This document shows positions 43,695 to 51,041 of a stretch of DNA of 53,450 nucleotides, one piece after another. The stretch's first letter is position 1, and the number at the start of each line of letters is the position of its first letter. A model generated the notes under the pieces. That model saw nothing but the letters and a program-made list of their open reading frames with translations, did no database searches and had not been told where the DNA came from. The translations under genes were made by a program, and so were the position numbers. The DNA is from Flammeovirgaceae bacterium (lineage in GTDB: Bacteria; Bacteroidota; Bacteroidia; Cytophagales; Cyclobacteriaceae), in assembly GCA_021298015.1 (NCBI GenBank), contig JAJTGY010000026.1, positions 1 to 53,450 of the forward strand, read 5' to 3'.

Positions 43695-44135
43695 ATGAAG
43701 CATATCTGGATAATTGTACTTGCGCTGGGCTTTGCCCTGGTAGCTTGCCAATCAAAAGAACAAAAGACTGAAGAAGCGGCCGAAGAACAAATAGAATGGG
43801 CGGAAATGGATGCTTATCACATGCTGATGGCCGAAGCTTTCCATCCGTACAAAGACTCCTCGAACCTGGCACCCGCAAAGGCTGGTGCAGCGCAATTGGC
43901 TGCGGAGGCAGTAAAATGGGCAGCCGCCCCGCTACCTGCCAAGGTTGATAACGAGCAAATGAGGGCTAAACTGCAACGCCTGAAGTTTAATGCTGGTGTG
44001 CTGTCGGATAAGGTTCAGATGAACGCAAGCGATGCGGAGATCGGACAGGCATTAACTACAATTCATGATGACTTCCATGCGATTATGGAAGCATGGCATG
44101 GAGGGGGACATGAACACGGTAAGCACAAACATTGA
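43695..44135 (+). CDS. Small lipoprotein with His-rich C-terminus
   Basis: The protein has 146 residues with lipoprotein signal IIVLALGFALVACQSKEQ, an acidic region (TEEAAEEQIEWAEMD) and a helical middle with MDAYHMLMAEAFHPYKDSSN. The C-terminus WHGGGHEHGKHKH suggests binding of a transition metal such as zinc, copper or nickel. Family not recognised. A strong hairpin follows the stop. Confidence 0.7.
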   Translation: MKHIWIIVLALGFALVACQSKEQKTEEAAEEQIEWAEMDAYHMLMAEAFHPYKDSSNLAPAKAGAAQLAAEAVKWAAAPLPAKVDNEQMRAKLQRLKFNAGVLSDKVQMNASDAEIGQALTTIHDDFHAIMEAWHGGGHEHGKHKH

Positions 44136-44159
44136 TCATTCGTTGAAATCAAAACAAAA

Positions 44160-44181
44160 GGAGCAGCGGTAACGTTGCTCC
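44160..44181 (+). terminator. Terminator hairpin with GTAA loop
   Basis: GGAGCAGCG and CGTTGCTCC form a nine-pair stem with one G-T pair around the tetraloop GTAA. It is preceded by AAAACAAAA and followed by TTTCATTTT, so it could work in either direction. It closes the His-rich lipoprotein gene and argues for the internal start of the next gene at 44196. Confidence 0.7.
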
Positions 44182-44195
44182 TTTCATTTTATACA

Positions 44196-45098
44196 ATGCT
44201 AAAAGTCGCCTGGTCGGAAAACTACGTGCTGCCGCTGCCACCCCATCATCGTTTCCCGATGAGCAAGTACGAGGTATTACCACAACAATTGTTGTATGAA
44301 GGAACGCTCACCGAGGCTAACTTTTTTAAGCCAGGTTGCATATCGGAAGCCGAAATTTGCCGAACGCATGCATCGGACTATTGGAGCCGCCTGAAAGGTT
44401 TACAGCTCACGCCCCGCGAGGAGAGGCGCACGGGCTTTCCTCAATCGCCCGAACTGGTGGATCGCGAGGTGACCATTATGCAGGGCACGGTAGAGTGCGT
44501 GCATTTTGCGCTGCAGTTCGGGGTGGCCATGAACATTGCCGGGGGTACTCACCATGCGTTCACCGACCGGGGAGAGGGCTTTTGCCTGTTGAATGATATT
44601 GCGTTGGCCGCCCGACATGCGCTGGAAAACCAACTGGCGCAACAGGTGTTGGTTGTTGACCTGGATGTCCACCAGGGTAACGGCACGGCTCAGATCTTTC
44701 AACACGACAAGAGGGTGTTCACGTTCAGCATGCATGGTGCCAACAACTATCCGCTGCACAAGGAAATCTCCGATCTGGACATTGGCTTACCAGATGGCGT
44801 GGGTGACGATTTCTACCTGAGCACCCTGGATGTGAACCTGAACAATCTGCTGGAACGTGTACAACCTGACCTGATCTTTTTTCAGTCAGGAGTTGATATT
44901 TTAAGCACCGACAAGCTGGGCAAATTGGCCGTGACACGCGAAGGCTGTAAGCAGCGCGATAAGCTGGTGCTCTCAGCGGCCAAACGAAATCGAATTCCTT
45001 TGGTAGCCAGTATGGGCGGTGGCTACTCGCCCGATTTCCGCGACATCATCGAAGCCCATGCCAATACCTATCGACTGGCGCAGGAATTGTTTTTCTGA
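44196..45098 (+). CDS. Histone deacetylase family (AcuC/HDAC-like) enzyme
   Basis: The start at 44196 (MLKVAWSENYVLPLPPHHRF) is chosen because the earlier Met lies inside the terminator region. The protein has 300 residues. HDAC-type motifs are present: NIAGGTHHAFTDRGEGFCLL with the His pair, VVDLDVHQGNGTA with metal ligands Asp and His, and SMHGANNYPL; near the end, VASMGGGYSPD. It would remove acetyl groups from a protein lysine or a small acyl-polyamine in the cytoplasm. It faces the sulfatase gene. Confidence 0.9.
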   Translation: MLKVAWSENYVLPLPPHHRFPMSKYEVLPQQLLYEGTLTEANFFKPGCISEAEICRTHASDYWSRLKGLQLTPREERRTGFPQSPELVDREVTIMQGTVECVHFALQFGVAMNIAGGTHHAFTDRGEGFCLLNDIALAARHALENQLAQQVLVVDLDVHQGNGTAQIFQHDKRVFTFSMHGANNYPLHKEISDLDIGLPDGVGDDFYLSTLDVNLNNLLERVQPDLIFFQSGVDILSTDKLGKLAVTREGCKQRDKLVLSAAKRNRIPLVASMGGGYSPDFRDIIEAHANTYRLAQELFF

Positions 45099-45274
45099 TT
45101 TTTCATTTGGTTACAAGACGGCCCGGCACATTGCGTAGGCGCCATCAGCGCGGAGTCCATACCCACGCGTTTTGCAATAGGTGTTTTGTCCGTTTGCCAG
45201 CATTAATCGAACCGATCAATGATTCCCCAAACGCAGATTACGGGCTGCCTGCCCAAAACAATAGTGCCTTATCG

Positions 45275-46798
45275 TTACTCGCCCATGCGAAGGGTACCAC
45301 TTTTTTGGCGTGGCGGAAATTGCTGAAGGGAGAGGTAGTGCTGCTTCAGCACATCCTGGATTTGTCCACCCCAGGCCACGCCTAATTTCATGGCTACTTC
45401 GCGCGACTTCCACTGATCATGGCGCTCGAAGGGATCGGTTCTGAGGTTGAAAATCAAGGCGCTGGGTTTATTGTAATCAAAAAAACCTTCACGCTGCTGC
45501 ATGTGTGATTTCCAAGGCCCGATACGGACGGCCGTAAGGTCATTCTCGTTGTAATAGATTTCAAACGTGCGATTGGATGGCGCATTTCCCGTCCAGTGGG
45601 TGAGGTTGTTCACACCATCAATGTAAACCTGATGCGACTGCTTCAGCTTTTCGTGAACATTGTCAACACCGGCTGCTGCCGCCAAAGTTGTAAACAAATC
45701 GGTATGGTCCTGAATACCATTTGAAACCGATCCAGCCTTGATCTTGGCGGGCCAACGAACCAGCATTGGCACGCGAACGCCTCCTTCCCAGGTCGTTGCC
45801 TTTTCACCACGGAATGGGGTAGTGCCACCATCGGGGAACCAATCGACCATAGCTCCGTTGTCGGTCGTAAACACCACAATGGTATTCTGGGCAATGCCCA
45901 GGTCATCCAACTTCTTCAACAATTCGCCTATCATCATATCCAGCTCCATCATGCCACTTCCGTACACATCAAATTCCGAAGAGAAAGGCGTAGCGAGGTT
46001 CCTGCGCTCCGGGCGAAGATGGGTATAGATGTGCATTCGGGTGGGATTGTGCCAGATGAAAAACGGTTCACCGGCCTTTACGGCCCGCTCCATAAAATTG
46101 ATCGTGCGCGCGTTGAACTCGTCATCCACGGTTTCCATTCGCTTGGGGTCAAGCGGCCCCGTGTCTTTAATGGTCTGTTTACCCACTCGGCCAAATCGCC
46201 CGTCTACTGCAGGGTCGTCTACATTGGTGGCTTTGCAATCCAGCACACCACGCGGCCGGTAGCGGGCATTGAATCCCTCGTCTTTAGGCCAGGCAGCGAG
46301 AAAGGGTTCCTCTTCCGTGTTTAAATGGTAGAGGTTTCCATAAAATTCGTCAAAGCCATGTACAGTGGGCAAATGTTCGTTTCGGTCGCCTAAGTGATTT
46401 TTTCCAAATTGCCCGGTGCGGTATCCGGCAGTCTTTAGCACTTCGGCCAGTGTTGGATCCTTCGGGCTCAAGCCAATAGGAGATCCCGGTAACCCCACCG
46501 TGGTCAAACCCGTGCGAATCGGCATTTGACCAGTGATCATCATGGCACGTCCTGGGGTGCAGGTAGGCGAAGAGTAATGATCAGTGAAAAGTATTCCTTC
46601 TTTGGCGATTCGATCGAGATTAGGTGTTGGCACCATCATGCCATGGCTGTAGGCGCCAACATTCCAGTAGCCGACATCATCCGTGCAGATCAACAGAATG
46701 TTTGGTTTAGTTGGCTTGGCAGGTGCAGCGGTTGATTTTTTCTGGGCAACCGAGTAAACACTCGCAAGGCAAAGTAAAACACATAGAACCTTACGCAT
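45275..46798 (-). CDS. Secreted sulfatase
   Basis: The start at 46798 (MRKVLCVLLCLASVYSVAQ) gives a signal peptide. The protein has about 507 residues with the metal-binding NILLICTDDVGYWN and the signature SSPTCTPGRAMMITG. There the Cys of C-x-P-x-R would become formylglycine; Gly replaces the usual Ser at the fourth position, a variant known in sulfatases. VVFTTDNGAMVDWF and WEGGVRVPMLVRWP complete the domain. It removes sulfate esters from an external polymer or aryl ester. It is the last gene of a unit with two SDR genes (90 and 38 bp gaps). Confidence 0.9.
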   Translation of the reverse strand: MRKVLCVLLCLASVYSVAQKKSTAAPAKPTKPNILLICTDDVGYWNVGAYSHGMMVPTPNLDRIAKEGILFTDHYSSPTCTPGRAMMITGQMPIRTGLTTVGLPGSPIGLSPKDPTLAEVLKTAGYRTGQFGKNHLGDRNEHLPTVHGFDEFYGNLYHLNTEEEPFLAAWPKDEGFNARYRPRGVLDCKATNVDDPAVDGRFGRVGKQTIKDTGPLDPKRMETVDDEFNARTINFMERAVKAGEPFFIWHNPTRMHIYTHLRPERRNLATPFSSEFDVYGSGMMELDMMIGELLKKLDDLGIAQNTIVVFTTDNGAMVDWFPDGGTTPFRGEKATTWEGGVRVPMLVRWPAKIKAGSVSNGIQDHTDLFTTLAAAAGVDNVHEKLKQSHQVYIDGVNNLTHWTGNAPSNRTFEIYYNENDLTAVRIGPWKSHMQQREGFFDYNKPSALIFNLRTDPFERHDQWKSREVAMKLGVAWGGQIQDVLKQHYLSLQQFPPRQKSGTLRMGE

Positions 46799-46888
46799 AG
46801 TTTGGGATTGAGGTTGGATCATAGAGATTTTAATTCAGCGAACTATATTTTTCCGGCAAGTTAACGACTTTGGTGTTCATTTTTAGTT

Positions 46889-47785
46889 TCAATACGTGGT
46901 CCATCCGCCATCTGTGGCGTAGCAAGCCCCCGTAATGTTACTGGCATCGGCTGAAAGCAGAAAAAGAATTACGGCAGCCTGCTCCCAAGGGGTGGCCCCG
47001 CGCTTGTCGGGCTCGTGGGCAGAGAGAAGGCTGGCCGATTTGAAACTCGCCATGCCGCTGCCCATACCCTTGTCGATTGCCCATTTCACAAATTCCATTG
47101 CGCGAAACACCATGGGCGTGTCTGTTTGAGCCATGTTTACGGAATTGACTCGAATGCCAAATGGCGCATAATCGATCGCAGCATTTCGCGTAAGTCCAGT
47201 CACTGCATGTTTACTTGCGGAGTAGGCAGGGTTGCCGGGCAACCCAATGATTCCGGCTATCGAACCAATGTTCACGATTGCGCCCCCCTTTTCCTGTGCA
47301 ACCAGTTGCCGAAGCTGCGCGCGCATCGAATAAAAAATCCCGTTGATATTTGAGTTCATCACGTTGTGCCAATATTCGTCAGTAGCCGTGTGAATCGCGG
47401 CCGGAAGCAAATGGGTCGTGTTTTCGAAGTCAGGTGGGCGTGAGGGATCATTTCCGTCCATGACACCGGCAGCATTCAACACGAGGTTTAGCCCGCCAAA
47501 TTGGGCAACACATTCAGCCACAGCGTGATCGGCCGCTTTCGCCTCGCACAAATCGGTTACGAGAGCAATAGCCTGCCCGCCTTGCGCTTTTATCTCCTGA
47601 ACGGTCTGATTCAACTTATCGGCTTTGATATCCACGCAAAAAACTTTTGCGCCCTCGCGGGCCGCCCGAATTGCTGTGGCACCGCCAATGCTGCTGTGCG
47701 CTGCTCCTGTCACAAACAAAACTTGGTTCTTAAATCGGTTCGCAAAAAACGAATTCGGGTCAACGGGAGTGATTCCTTTGCTCAT
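46889..47785 (-). CDS. SDR-family oxidoreductase
   Basis: The protein has 298 residues. The cofactor motif is VTGAAHSSIGGATAIRAA (TGxxxxxxGG form). VLNAAGVMDG gives the NAG strand, and the active site has Ser in NIGSIAGIIG with YSASKHAVTGL (Tyr-x-x-x-Lys). The end INITGACYATDGGW-like segment (SNITGACYATDGGWTTY) is typical of classical SDRs. An NAD(P)-dependent alcohol/ketone oxidoreductase; the substrate may be a steroid- or cyclic-alcohol-like compound but this is not shown. It lies 38 bp after a second SDR. Confidence 0.88.
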   Translation of the reverse strand: MSKGITPVDPNSFFANRFKNQVLFVTGAAHSSIGGATAIRAAREGAKVFCVDIKADKLNQTVQEIKAQGGQAIALVTDLCEAKAADHAVAECVAQFGGLNLVLNAAGVMDGNDPSRPPDFENTTHLLPAAIHTATDEYWHNVMNSNINGIFYSMRAQLRQLVAQEKGGAIVNIGSIAGIIGLPGNPAYSASKHAVTGLTRNAAIDYAPFGIRVNSVNMAQTDTPMVFRAMEFVKWAIDKGMGSGMASFKSASLLSAHEPDKRGATPWEQAAVILFLLSADASNITGACYATDGGWTTY

Positions 47786-47823
47786 ATTGAATTATTTTGA
47801 CTTCATATTGTAGGCAAATTGAA

Positions 47824-48639
47824 TCATAGTTTCAGCCGGTTCATCCAGTCACTTTCTGAAATTTGCCACGTTGACGGAAAGTCTTTTTCTCGCCAAGAGA
47901 CTTCGATTCCCCCGTCAATCGTAACGACCTGCCCAACAATAAAACGAGCTTGCTCGCTCAAGAGAAATGCAGCGAGGCCGGCAATGTCGTTCGCAGCGGG
48001 AAACTCACCAAGGGGTTTTGGCAGTGCCCGGATTACCGGTCCCTTGACTGGATCGATCAAGTCCCTCTCGAGAAGCGGTGTGCGCACCGCCCCGGGTGCA
48101 ATTGCATTCATCGTGATGCCTTCCTTTGCCCATTCTACTGCCCGCGCACGCATCCAACGTACCAGAGCCAGTTTGCTTACCTGGTAACACACATTCGATT
48201 TTGACCCGACTATCTGAATGGCCTCTTCCAGGCTGCCACACAACAGATGATCCACCGCTTGTTCAGGTATTCCAGGCGTGATAAACATTGAATTTGACGA
48301 GGTAATCAATACGCGTGCTCCGGAATTGGCGGCCAGCGAAGGTCGCAATCCGTTTAGCACATCAATCACACCCTCATAGTTAATGGCAAACACGAGCCGT
48401 GAGTCCTCACTATCAATGCCGGCATTGGCAATAACTCCGTCCAGGGGCTTTTGGCATAGGGCAAGTACGCCAGCTACGGCCGCATTCCGCCCGTCTTTGG
48501 TAGAAAGGTCGGCCGTTACTTCGGCACCCTTTCCCGGAAGATCAATTCCGATCACCTGATGGCCCAATCGTTCTAAGTTCGCACGGAATGCTAATCCCAT
48601 CCCCGACTGACTACCCGTGATCGCGAATATGTGGTTCAT
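47824..48639 (-). CDS. SDR-family oxidoreductase (3-alpha-HSD-like)
   Basis: The protein has 271 residues. It carries FAITGSQSGMGLAFRANLER for cofactor binding, VIANAGIDSED, the Ser in LITSSNSMFI, and YQVSKLALVRW for the Tyr-Lys pair. PGAVRTPLLERDL and FIVGQVVTIDGGIEVSW complete it. The form of the middle region (short GxxxGIG variant, SGMG) resembles 3-alpha-hydroxysteroid dehydrogenases. It is the first gene of the SDR-SDR-sulfatase unit and divergent from the MFS gene. Confidence 0.87.
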   Translation of the reverse strand: MNHIFAITGSQSGMGLAFRANLERLGHQVIGIDLPGKGAEVTADLSTKDGRNAAVAGVLALCQKPLDGVIANAGIDSEDSRLVFAINYEGVIDVLNGLRPSLAANSGARVLITSSNSMFITPGIPEQAVDHLLCGSLEEAIQIVGSKSNVCYQVSKLALVRWMRARAVEWAKEGITMNAIAPGAVRTPLLERDLIDPVKGPVIRALPKPLGEFPAANDIAGLAAFLLSEQARFIVGQVVTIDGGIEVSWREKDFPSTWQISESDWMNRLKL

Positions 48640-48798
48640 GTGTTACGAACGATGGACATCAAAGAGGCGCCTATGTAACACTGTTTTTGCGAACTTTTTT
48701 ATTTGAGCGACTTGACAATACGACTAACAAGACTAAAAGGTATGCCGAATTTGACCGAAAAGCAAGTTACTTTCCTATATTTCATTTCCATTTCGTGT

Positions 48799-50313
48799 AT
48801 GTCGAGTAAAACCCAAAAACTCTGGCCGGTCATCACAGCCTCATCGGTGGGCACACTCATCGAGTGGTATGACTTCTACATTTTCGGTAGCCTGGCCGCC
48901 ATTCTTTCGCAGCAATTTTTTCCCCAGGCCAATCCAACGGCAGCATTCCTATCTACGCTCGCTACGTTCGCTGCCGGTTTTATTGTCCGTCCTTTTGGTG
49001 CGCTGGTTTTTGGCCGGCTTGGTGATTTAGTGGGGCGAAAGTATACATTTCTGGTAACACTGGGACTGATGGGCGGCTCAACGTTTGCTATTGGCCTGGT
49101 ACCCGACTACAATACGATTGGTTTGTTTGCGCCTCTATTGGTGCTGATTCTTCGGTTGGTGCAGGGATTGGCCTTGGGCGGAGAGTATGGCGGTGCGGCT
49201 ACCTATGTGGCGGAGCATGCGCCCAAACATAAGCGCGGCTACTATACCAGTTTCATTCAAACAACCGCCACGTTAGGTCTTTTTGTTTCCATTGGCGTGA
49301 TCTTACTCGTGCGCCAGACCATGGGTGTGGAGCAGTTTGAAGCCTGGGGTTGGCGCATTCCATTTTTGTTGTCGGCATTTTTGGTAGCCATTTCGATTTA
49401 CATCCGGCTGCGAATGCAGGAGTCGCCCTTGTTTCACAAAATCAAAAGTGAAGGAAAGCTGGCGAAGAATCCCATTCGGGAAAGTTTCACCAAGAAAAAG
49501 AATTTACGTCTGGTCTTGATTGCCCTGTTTGGTGCAGCAGCCGGCCAGGGCGTGGTTTGGTATACGGGGCAATTTTACGCCCTCACCTTCATTCAGAAGA
49601 CACTGTCGATCGAATTCGTCCAGTCCTACTACATCATTGGCACCGCACTGGTGATCGGCACGCCATTGTTCATTTTCTTCGGCTGGTGGTCAGACAAAAT
49701 CGGGCGAAAGTACATCATGCTGGCGGGCATGTTACTGGCGGTGCTCAGTTATCGACCAATCTACCGAACCATGTACGACCTGGCCGATGTAACGCAAAAA
49801 CAGGAAATCCCGGGGGAGAAAACGCTGTCGCGAACCACATCGATATTGGCGGAGGGCGATACTCTGGTTACGCTCAAGACCTCCCGTGCTTTTCAGGATG
49901 GAACGCTGCTGGTCACCACCGAGCAGATGCAAGGGCGCGAACGGAAAGGGGAACTGAAACACGAGGTGTTGCTCAGCGGAGATCGGTTTTATTATATGAT
50001 CCTACTCGTGTTGGCACAGGTGGTTTGGGTTACGATGGTTTACGGTCCGATTGCTGCTTTTCTGGTCGAGATTTTTCCGACCCGAATACGGTACACGTCC
50101 ATGTCGCTGCCGTACCACACCGGAAACGGTATCTTTGGCGGGCTCACACCGTTCATCGCAGCCTCGCTCTATGAGTTGAGTAAGTCGACTGAACATCCGG
50201 CTGGTAACTACCTGGCCGGCCTTTGGTACCCGATTGGCGTGGCGGCCGTTACGTTGCTGATCGGTTTTATCTTTCTGCCAAATCGTTCACATCACCACCA
50301 TCACGAAGAGTAA
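48799..50313 (+). CDS. MFS transporter, metabolite:H+ symporter (MHS) family
   Basis: The start at 48799 (MSSKTQKLWPVITASSVGTL) is chosen because IEWYDFYIFG should follow soon after the N-terminus, as in MHS proteins. The 32 extra residues of the longer frame are unlike the family. The 504-residue protein has 12 predicted helices, FGRLGDLVGRKYTFLVTLGL and GGEYGGAATYVAEHAP. A hydrophilic insert of about 70 residues (DLADVTQKQEIPGE to LKHEVLLSGDRF) lies in the second half. The C-terminus is a run of five His then two Glu. The substrate is a carboxylate or betaine-like compound in known members. Its stop overlaps the next start. Confidence 0.9.
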   Translation: MSSKTQKLWPVITASSVGTLIEWYDFYIFGSLAAILSQQFFPQANPTAAFLSTLATFAAGFIVRPFGALVFGRLGDLVGRKYTFLVTLGLMGGSTFAIGLVPDYNTIGLFAPLLVLILRLVQGLALGGEYGGAATYVAEHAPKHKRGYYTSFIQTTATLGLFVSIGVILLVRQTMGVEQFEAWGWRIPFLLSAFLVAISIYIRLRMQESPLFHKIKSEGKLAKNPIRESFTKKKNLRLVLIALFGAAAGQGVVWYTGQFYALTFIQKTLSIEFVQSYYIIGTALVIGTPLFIFFGWWSDKIGRKYIMLAGMLLAVLSYRPIYRTMYDLADVTQKQEIPGEKTLSRTTSILAEGDTLVTLKTSRAFQDGTLLVTTEQMQGRERKGELKHEVLLSGDRFYYMILLVLAQVVWVTMVYGPIAAFLVEIFPTRIRYTSMSLPYHTGNGIFGGLTPFIAASLYELSKSTEHPAGNYLAGLWYPIGVAAVTLLIGFIFLPNRSHHHHHEE

Positions 50314-51041
50314 TGCCTTTTACGGCCTCTCATCCGGCTATCATTATTCCGCTGATGCGCGGGCGTTATTTGTCGGCCACCGGTCTGGTGATTGGCAGCC
50401 TTAGCCCCGACTTCGAATACTTCCTGAAAATGAGCGTCTCGAGTAAGTACAGCCACACGTTTTGGGGACTCATCTATTTTGATGTGCCCATTACCGTTGC
50501 GCTGGCATTTATTTTTCATCTGGTGGTGAAGCGACCTCTTTTGGAGAATGTGCCCGGCTTCGTAGCTGATCGACTACAACCTCTTTATGAATTGAATTTT
50601 GTCGCTTACTTCCGCGATAATCCGCTTAGTTTTTTGGTGTCGGCCTGGGTGGGGGCAGCATCTCATGTATTGTGGGATAGTTTCACACACGCCCACGGGT
50701 TCATGGTTCAGCAATTCCCTGCTTTAGTTCATACGATTGTTCCCTTCGATGGCGCGCGGTATCCGCTTTACTATGCGCTGCAGCATGTATCTACCGTTGT
50801 TGGCCTTGCTTTCCTCGTGGTTTTTCTTTGGCATTTTCCGAAGACCCGTTATGCACGCGCGTCAGGCCATTGGACGTTTTGGCCGCTCGTAGCATTTTCA
50901 GTGATCCTGGTGTTGGTGCTGCGTTTTCAAAACGGATGGAACGAACAGATTGGCAATCGTGTGGTATCATTCATCTCGGCCGGTTGTGTAGGGTTGACCC
51001 TTGCGGGAATCTGGCATCGAAAATCGTCTGCGCATGGCTAA
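50313..51041 (+). CDS. DUF4184 family membrane protein
   Basis: The start at 50313 shares a base with the MFS stop; the longer frame reads inside the MFS gene. The protein has 242 residues and several membrane helices. MPFTASHPAIIIPLMRGRYL with SLSPDFEYFLKM, and WVGAASHVLWDSFTHAHGF fit DUF4184, where His and Asp residues are conserved in the membrane. No activity is known for the family. It overlaps ligD by 8 bp, so the three genes form one unit. Confidence 0.88.
   Translation: MPFTASHPAIIIPLMRGRYLSATGLVIGSLSPDFEYFLKMSVSSKYSHTFWGLIYFDVPITVALAFIFHLVVKRPLLENVPGFVADRLQPLYELNFVAYFRDNPLSFLVSAWVGAASHVLWDSFTHAHGFMVQQFPALVHTIVPFDGARYPLYYALQHVSTVVGLAFLVVFLWHFPKTRYARASGHWTFWPLVAFSVILVLVLRFQNGWNEQIGNRVVSFISAGCVGLTLAGIWHRKSSAHG

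Noticed and set aside
45107-45385. 92-residue plus-strand ORF between the HDAC and sulfatase genes
   Set aside because: It mostly overlaps the sulfatase gene end and has no protein-like pattern.
50293-50310. Run of His codons as a cloning tag
   Set aside because: It lies in a natural gene context with overlapping downstream gene and ends in two Glu. It is more likely native sequence.
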